Source: Phyto melanocephala
Taxonomy: Eukaryota > Arthropoda > Insecta > Diptera > Rhinophoridae
Direction: 5' to 3'
Length of the DNA: 64,000 nucleotides
Assembly: GCA_941918925.1 (NCBI GenBank)
Contig: OW799233.1
Span: 133,206,533-133,270,532, forward strand
The notes under the pieces were generated by a model. The model worked only from the letters and a program-made list of their open reading frames with translations. It did not search any database and was not told the origin of the DNA. Of this stretch, positions 56,935 to 64,000 are shown one piece after another (the first letter of the stretch is position 1; every line of letters starts with the position of its first letter). Position numbers and translations under genes: made by a program.

Positions 56935-57980
56935 AAATATAAACACATATCGATTATCACACGTAGATAGGCCCAAACTTGTATTTACGAAATTTAGGCT
57001 TGCAGTGATTTCAATTTATTTCAAACAAATACACCTCGAGACAAAAATTTAACGCAATAGTATCAAAAATAACAGTTTTAAAAGTAGTTTTACAAAAGTA
57101 TTTACATTACGATAATGAAGTTTCTGTTCTCCTGAAATGTTAAAGTTATTTGAGTTAGGGCCTTTCTACTTGCGAGCAACGAAATGAAATATGTATGAAA
57201 GCAAACTCAATTCCTTTATCTTCTGCAGGGCAAATATTTTGTAACTGTTTATAGATTTAAAAGATTACAATATTGTTGTAGTAAAATTTTGCAAGTTTTA
57301 TGTTTGAATTATTGTGTGAACTTCTCTATGACTTTTTATTGTCTTGTTTGGTTTTACAGTTAGTTATTCTTACGGTTGTTGCTGTGGATGCTTTAGGTCT
57401 AACTAGAATATAAGAACATTTTCCCAGACATATGCTTAGTTGTAACATGAAGTATTTTTTAACCGACTTTGCTACATTCAACCTTGTATTGTTTCAACTG
57501 CAAATAACAATGAATTCTACAAATTACTGCCGTATCTTAAGTTAGATTTATACCAACAAACGCGTTCAAGACTGCTGTTAAACTGTTGCAAAAACTTTCG
57601 ATGAAATATTATTTCCTTTATTTCATCAACTGAAAAATTATTACAACAAAAAGTGCAATAAAATATTTGTTTATCACCGCAACTAAACGGCAATAGAATA
57701 AGTGTTTATTATATATACACCATTTTAAAAAGGCTATTCTAAGCTCAACATAAGTAAACAGTGTGTTATATTTAAAAAAAAATAGAAAATATTTTACTAT
57801 TAAACGAATTATTATCGATAATTATAAATTAATCAGATACATATACGTACAAGTTTATTATATTGTATTAATATAATAATTGAGCGTAGAATGCATAACC
57901 GGTTCCAACATAATTTTTTGTTTTCTCGAAATGCAATAGGAACTTTCGAACTTTAATTAAGGGTGGCACAACAATATAGC
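56935..57980. other. Unassigned AT-rich stretch
   Basis: No coding motif or repeat end recognised. Confidence 0.55.
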
Positions 57981-57984
57981 AATA

Positions 57985-58522
57985 CAGTCAAATCCCGCTA
58001 ATTCGTAATCGCAAGGGAACGACAATTTCTTACGAATTATAGGGGTTTTCGATTTAGCGGGGTTTCGATTTAACGGGGTTAAAATAAAATAAATATGAAT
58101 TAACGGGATTTTTCAATTTATTTACCAAAACGAAAAAACAAACATAAAAAACAATTGTTAAAAATAAAATACAAAATAAATAAAATAAATACACAAAATA
58201 AAATAGCAAATTCATTTACTTAGCGCAAAATACGTGTAATTTTAATATCAAACAAAAAAGAATAAAATAAAAATAAAACCGAAAAATTTAATTTCTTAAC
58301 TTAAAATACATATTGTACATATTTACATTATCTATAATTAATGTTTAAAAAAATGAGTGATTTGCATTTGTTTCAGACTTTTCTTACGGAAAAGATATTT
58401 TCTATTTTTATTAAGGATTAAAAATTTCTTCGTCCACATTATGATTGGAGACATAAAATCTTAATTTAATAATTGGCAATTTTGCATCTTTAATGGAGGT
58501 ACGAATTATCGAGATTTGACTG
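57985..58522. mobile_element. Pogo-type MITE
   Basis: TA flanks it on both sides (57983-57984, 58523-58524). The terminal repeats are CAGTCAAATCCCGCTAATTC and, reversed from the right, CAGTCAAATCTCGATAATTC, with two mismatches in 20. Repeated CGATTTAACGGGG/CGATTTAGCGGGG words follow the left end. It is 538 bp and has no coding. The ends differ from those of the pogo-like element at 24049, so it is a separate family. Confidence 0.85.
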
Positions 58523-58589
58523 TATTTAAATTTGTCACCATTTGTCCAGTATAGCGTTTGCAAGTTAAAAAAACATATTTTGATAGCTG

Positions 58590-59020
58590 ACAGATTAGGG
58601 TTAGTAAAATGGAGCTTTAAACGATAGAACAACGTGTTTTTTTATTGAACAATATTTCACAAATAATAAAAGCTTGTCGGCTGCAGCTCAAATATTTCAT
58701 ACAATATATAGTTGGAATAGTGTTTTAATTTGGTTAACTAAGAAGAGATTAATTGAAGAATTCAAGGACGCTGGCCGACAATAACCAATCCATTCGAATG
58801 TCAATATGAATTTGGCGTCATGGACAAGAATTTAGGGTTTTAAGAAGCATTCTCCAGAGTATACTCACTAGAAATCTGTGTCTCCATGGTTACAAAGTTC
58901 ATTTAAGACAACAACTGAAGAACAGCGAATAGAGTTCATTGAATAGATTATTCAACATCAGCAAATGAATGCTGACCTTTCGAGCAAAACCATACTTACA
59001 CTTAGGAAAAAGATTGGTTG
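58590..59020 (+). pseudogene. Mariner transposase, N-terminal half
   Basis: Plus-strand pieces: TIEQRVFLIEQYFTNNKSLS-like HTH (58625-58680), LTKKRLIEEFKDAG (58735-58775), RRHGQEFRVLRSILQSILT and RNLCLHGYKVHLRQQLK (58810-58920), and IQHQQMNADLSSKTIL (58945-58995). This covers the two HTHs and linker up to the point where the first catalytic Asp motif should start. Frameshifts are present. The matching next segment (SEEAHF) occurs 1.1 kb downstream on the same strand. Confidence 0.75.
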
Positions 59021-59034
59021 GAAAACGGTTAAAA

Positions 59035-60095
59035 AAATAAAAATAGTATTTCAAAAAAGTTTGTAAAAATAACAGATATAATATATTTATAAACGAAAAA
59101 GCACAACAGTATTAGAAATTTATTGCTCAGGACAACTAAATTAGTTCTCCAAACCAATTAGCATTTTTAAAAAGATTTGTATTCAATTCACTTTTATCAC
59201 AACCGAATTTAATTATCTGTATTGGGGTTTACAACTAAATATTAATCCATGAAATAAAAAATCCTATATTCCAATGTTTTATTTTTAATAAAAATGAATT
59301 TTTAGCTATCGCAAATAATTATTGGTTACTTGTATTATTACAATTTGATTACAGTAAACAAATACTTAATGTTAAGCTGTATTTGGTGTTTACAAACGAA
59401 AAACTGTTACATGTAATAGTTATTTGTTGTAGAAATTAAATAAAAATACTATCTCTCAAGCACAACTGATTTTTCTGTCACTTAGGGTAAGACATCAATT
59501 GTTGATTAAGAGATTGTTTATGCATTTTATAATGCAAAATAAATTTTCAAATGCGGAAACTTTCAAAATGGTGCTGTACTGCAAAATGGTTTAAGTCCAC
59601 TCAAAACCACGACTACGCAAAATATCAAGATATTTGCTATTTTCAAGTCTATTTTTGTGTAAAAATGTATGCATACATACTTATGTACTATGTATGTATA
59701 TAAATAGAGATATTTGTTTTATATACATATGTATCTATCTACTTATGTATGTATGCTTACATTATTAAATAAAAATATAATAAAAGATCATTTGAAAAAA
59801 TTGTGTTCCTTTTTTATTTTTCTGGGTGAAATGAAGAATTGTTAATGCTGATTAATTATTCTGTTGGTAACATCAATTCAAAATTTTGTTTCAGTTGCAG
59901 CAAGCATATATTTGGAATCAAATACAGTTTGTTTTTTAAATATTTAAAATATCAACTAAGAAAATCTGCCAGCACAACCATTGGGTTACTAAAAGTATAA
60001 AGTGCAACCAAATCTACCATGCTAAGAAACGCAATTTTCAGTTGTTATAAACGAATTGAGAGATAGTACGTGGAACCGAACGAATTCGATTGGCA
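59035..60095. other. Unassigned stretch between two mariner halves
   Basis: TATG microsatellite-like text lies at 59680-59760. No repeat ends were identified. It may be an insertion that split a mariner copy. Confidence 0.45.
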
Positions 60096-60104
60096 ACAAA
60101 TTCG

Positions 60105-60478
60105 GTTGCCACAATGAATCTGTTTTCTGTGTGTAGCGAAGAAGCACATTTTTATCTTTATGGCTGTGTTAATCGCCAAAATTGCTGCTTTTGGGGTTCT
60201 GAGAACACGTATCAGTAATACGCCTCATTGCAAGATATGTATATGAGCACTTTGGCAAACAAAATTTGCTAATTTTTGATTATTCCAATTCAAATAAGAT
60301 AAAAAATGTCAAATACATCCTCATAAACTCACTGTTTGTTATGGATTTTGGGGTGACGGCGTTATCAACAGATTCATACATCTTTGAGAACAACATTGAC
60401 CAGGCCATCACCGTTAGCTCTATATCAATCATTATTAACCTTTGTGTCTACAACCAAACATTTTTCCCTAAACATTAA
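60105..60478 (+). pseudogene. Mariner transposase, SEEAHF core fragment
   Basis: FSVCSEEAHFYLYGCVNRQ then CCFWGSENTY (60120-60215) is the first catalytic Asp region, with Glu in place of the Asp in SDEAHF. A second frame (60266-60478) has LFVMDFGVTALSTDSYIFEN and a VSSISIIINLCVYNQTFFP stretch. This matches the VWC-F--GGIIGPYFFEN and following block. The second and third Asp regions are absent. Confidence 0.7.
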
Positions 60479-60484
60479 AACGTC

Positions 60485-60828
60485 ATATCCGGGTAGATAG
60501 TGTTGTTTCGTAGTAAATTGATTCAAATACATCTCTGTTTTGAATTTTTGTGGGAAAATTAAATAATTTGCAGCAAATATTTTGAAAATAAGGGTTTCTA
60601 CTATTATTCTAGGGGCTACGTCCTCTTACATGCTCATTACAAATACGAGGTTAAAGTTACAAAAAACTTCAGTAATGATTCCTAATTAAAACAAAAGCAA
60701 AACCTGAGCTGATATGTCAAAAAGAAAATAAGTTTTTTTTTATATATACAACAACAAAAAAGTTGCAAATTACACCAAAGGCCGATCTGTGCACAAGATT
60801 CTGCGGATTTTAATACTTGTGGTAGTTA
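60485..60828. other. Unassigned short stretch
   Basis: No gene or repeat end recognised. Confidence 0.5.
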
Positions 60829-60830
60829 AA

Positions 60831-62702
60831 AACAAGTAAGAGCACTATATTCGGCTGTGCCGAATCTTTTATACCCACCACCAATTTTGTGTACATTTAA
60901 AGCACAATATTTATTATTTTGTTAATCGCTATGGAATAATATTTTTTCAATAAAATATGTATCACTTTCTTTATAGAGGGTGGTTAAATTTTAAGGGCCC
61001 ATGTTGAAGGTGAACTCCACCTAGTCTTTAAATTTGTTTTCTGCATTTCACTTGACATTTCTCAATCTCAAACTTACTCAATTTGATCCGTGGAAAGATA
61101 CGCCAATAAGCAACGCTTTAAAGTTATTCAGGTTTTTTATAAAAATGGGCGTTTAAATCAAAATGCATTTTGTGCAGTTCGTAATTCTTTTGACCAACAT
61201 AATCGTTCAAATTCGTCAACAATCGGGAGAATTGTAAAAAATATCTAAATTTCTGCAAAACAGGTCTGTATAAAATGTTAGAAAATCTGTGAATGCCTTC
61301 TTAGTTCGTTGAATGGGAACCACTGCTGGTTTTTGCGATAGTGTGGCAAAAGAGCAGTCAACGTCGCCTCATCATCATGCCCAACAATTGAGCATCAACA
61401 TTGTCATTGAAAATTTGGACCATCAGATAGAGGAGTGGCGCCAAGGATGGGGGGCCGTTTGGCCGATATTTTGTTAAATACATAATTGAACCATACAAAT
61501 ATTATCATTATAAAAAGAAATGATAATACTTTCTTAAATAATTTGTGTTTTATTTAAATTCAACATAAAATGTAACCACCCTTTATAACTTTGATATGCT
61601 ACTAAAATGCTTTTGTAAGAGTAGTTTTCAATGAAAGTGGGCGTTAAAGTAGGCATGTCAATAAAGTTTCTGCTAATAAATACAACTTAGATATTTCAAT
61701 ATAGTCCATTATTTTCCCAAACACTTTGTCAATAGAGAAATTACATGAATTTTAGATAAACCGTTATATGGGAGGTAGGCGTTAAAGTGGGCGTGTCACC
61801 TAAACTTTTTGGCACAACAATTACATTGATTAGAAGAATATATGTAGAAAATTTCATCATCATACCTCTAATTTTAGCGGTTTTATGACCTTTTAAATTT
61901 CATTAACGGAAGATAACTTGAAAAGTGGGCGTTATAGTTGGCATGTCAAAGTTATTTTTGCGAATGAGTACATTTTAGGTGTTTCAATATAGCCCTTTAT
62001 TATTCCAAAATCTTTATTAATAGAGAAATTATATGAATTTTAGGTAAAACGTTATATGGGAGGTGGGCGTAAAAGTGGGCGTGGCACATTTATTTTCCGG
62101 TACAAAAAAGCCCCTCACCAAAAAACGAAGTGTGCAAATTTCCGTACATCCAATTATGTTGCTTTTATGACGTTTTTGTTTTTAAATATACCGAAAAATA
62201 CACTGTGCGGTATAAATTTTCGTACATTTTGATCTATAACTCCTCTCCTAATGCATAGATTTGGATAATTTTTAGGGAAAAATATTGTTTTTACTCAGGA
62301 AATATATATTCGAAGTTTCATGAGTCTACGTTAATGCGTTTGGACATAATTCGATTTTATTCGATGTTCGAAGGACACGTTTTTTTCGACCTACTCTTGC
62401 TTTTCGAGCTATAACTCTGTTCCTAATATTCCGATTTAGCCCATTTTCAATACTAAACAAACCTTGCCTATAAGAAAGATTCTGAAAAAAGTTGAGCCCC
62501 CTAGCTCTTTCGGTGCGACCTCTATCGTGCCTTCAACAGACGGACAGACGGACAGACGGACGGACATAGCTAGATCGTCATCAAATCAAACCCTGATTCA
62601 GAATATATATACCTTATGGGGTCTAAAATGGATATTTCGATGTGTTACAAACGGAATGACAAAATGAATATACCCCCACCATTCTTTTGGTGGCGGGTAT
62701 AA
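60831..62702 (-). mobile_element. DINE-A copy (minus orientation)
   Basis: Left end AACAAGTAAGAGCACTATAT with a perfect hairpin ATTCGGC-tgtGCCGAAT and TATACCCACCACC. Right end CCCACCATTCTTTTGGTGGC then GGGTATA. Internal GACAGACGGACAGACGGAC and TATGGGGTCTAAAATGG are in place. It lacks the extra segment of the 2287 and 38718 copies. It carries MITE M5. Confidence 0.85.
60974..61583 (+). mobile_element. Mariner-derived MITE M5
   Basis: Ends are AGGGTGGTTAAATTTTAAGG and AAATGTAACCACCCTT (right end slightly decayed). The HTH remnant is at 61085-61240. Then FCDSVAKEQSTS-like linker text is followed by VIENLDHQIEEW and a GAVWPIFC/HLADILF-like end. Position and orientation in the host match M1, M2 and M4. 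Confidence 0.8.
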
Positions 62703-62705
62703 AAA

Positions 62706-64000
62706 TTATTAAATTTCCATTTTTTTCAATTAATATGAAAATTTTAAACTCAATATACACTGAATTAATTTAAATATATATTTTTAATTTCCACTTAAAA
62801 AAAATATAACGAATAGATCTGTGCTTATCCGGGTATATGCTTTGTATGGTTAATAAATTTTCTTGAAACATTTTTTTTTAATTATTGATCCTTTAGGTAA
62901 CAAGAAAACAATATTATAGGAGCATATTCAAAATTTCAAGTCGATATCGTGCCAGACAAGGAAATTGTGTCACACTAAACTTGAGAAATATACCCCAGTA
63001 GGCTGTTGTAGTCACAAGGATTAACTTATTTCGAGCTAAGTTAGATTATATAGACACAAACGTGGTTACACAAAAAGCTGCATAGATCTTGCTACAATTG
63101 TTATTATACACTCGCTTCTTAAGGGCATTAACATCTCACGTGAAGGCTTATGGGAACTGATAACCGAAATCGTATGACTAAAATATCACTAGAATCTTTA
63201 CCAATTTTTTCAAAATTCTCATACTTTTCAAGTACCAAGCTTTAACAGAATAAAAACTTGAATAAAAAATTAATAAAACTTAGCCTCAACTCAAATAATA
63301 AAACTGTGCAAGAAATTGCCACTTTTTTTTCGTGACAAGCTGGGCAACTAGCGTTTTAACATAATTCGGGTACGCTGAGTCCAGTGGTGTCCGCGGTTTT
63401 TTAAGATTGGCTCTGGTTTTTGAGATATACCGTTATTTCGAAAATGGAGGAGGTTGCACAACATATGTTCTCGTAACTCAAAAGAAGAAACTTACAACAC
63501 CGAAGTTCCGCAATAAAATTTACTTTAAGAAAAGTAAAATTTCTTTCTAATATCCGCAGTCGTTTTAGAAACATATTTTTTTTTTTATTAACTTTTTATC
63601 AAAATTATGAAATTTTTGTTTTTTTTTTTAAATTATAATCAACAAGAAATTTTGTTTAATATATTAACAATTCTAGCAAAATTTTTCTAAAAAATTTTCA
63701 AACTGCAACTTGGAAATGGTGCCTTCTAACACTTGTATATTTTTTTAAATTTATGAATTCCTACATCTATATCTGTTCGCTGTTGAAGTCACTTTTAAAG
63801 AAGTTTTTATTGGTATTAGGAGAAAAAATGTAGGTAAGTAGTTCTTATAGCTGCATATAAATACATACAACGAAGTAGTGTTAAGTTAATTCCTTGTTGT
63901 ATGAGTGTGCACTTTTTTGTGTGCAAGTTGGCGTGTAACAAAGTTATTTTATGTTTTTCTTGTGGTTCTTCCTATAATGTATTTGTCTGTGTTTGCTACG
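62706..64000. other. Unassigned AT-rich stretch at right edge
   Basis: No recognised gene, repeat end or array. The text around 63370-63450 (AAGATTGGCTCTGG, GAGATATACCGTTATTTCG) is less AT-biased but gives no open frame. Confidence 0.5.

Overview
The window is AT-rich eukaryotic DNA from an insect, most likely a schizophoran fly. The main clue is a large family of repeats built like the Drosophila DINE-1/INE-1 (Helentron-associated) elements: a TATACCC start, the block CCCATAAAGTATATA, a GTCC/GTCT microsatellite and a short hairpin before the 3' end. These are mixed with many Tc1/mariner relics, hAT, pogo and piggyBac relics, Helitrons, RNase H-type non-LTR retrotransposon tails and a tRNA-derived SINE. 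I found no intact host gene, rRNA, tRNA or CRISPR array. The window looks like intergenic, intronic or pericentromeric DNA filled with layers of decayed transposons.

Layout. 0-5 kb: mariner C-terminal scrap, SINE, then the longest DINE-A copy, which carries a mariner MITE. 5-9 kb: non-LTR tail, then a mariner relic whose two halves face opposite ways. 9.3-10.9 kb: two Helitron-like elements head to tail. 11-12.9 kb: two mariner relics, one nearly full length. 14.4-15.1 kb: non-LTR tail. 15.3-17.2 kb: DINE-A. 17.6-18.6 kb: full-length decayed mariner. 18.7-19.1 kb: an unexplained coding-like stretch. 20.9-21.9 kb: DINE-C. 24-25 kb: pogo-like element with only its DNA-binding half. 27.7-30.5 kb: a Helitron on the minus strand containing a 118-bp tandem array. 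30.5-32.9 kb: a piggyBac relic on the plus strand between two unrecognised minus-strand reading frames. 35-45.7 kb: DINE-A and DINE-B copies, non-LTR tails, and a hAT-like element that took two back-to-back DINE-B insertions. 46.4-48.4 kb: a DINE-A copy split by a hAT element with a perfect 8-bp target duplication. 50-56 kb: non-LTR tails, a mariner relic, DINE-C scraps. 56-63 kb: DINE-B, a pogo-type MITE, two mariner pieces, DINE-A.

How the parts relate. The DINE-A copies with intact interiors (four) all carry the same mariner-derived MITE at the same place and in the same relative orientation, so the Helitron-like element has spread it as a passenger. The MITE joins a mariner helix-turn-helix region directly to the last residues of the transposase, with the catalytic domain gone. 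The pogo-like and hAT elements have likewise kept their DNA-binding ends and lost most or all of the catalytic core. Everything called here is decayed. Family names rest on motifs recalled and compared by eye, not on a database search.
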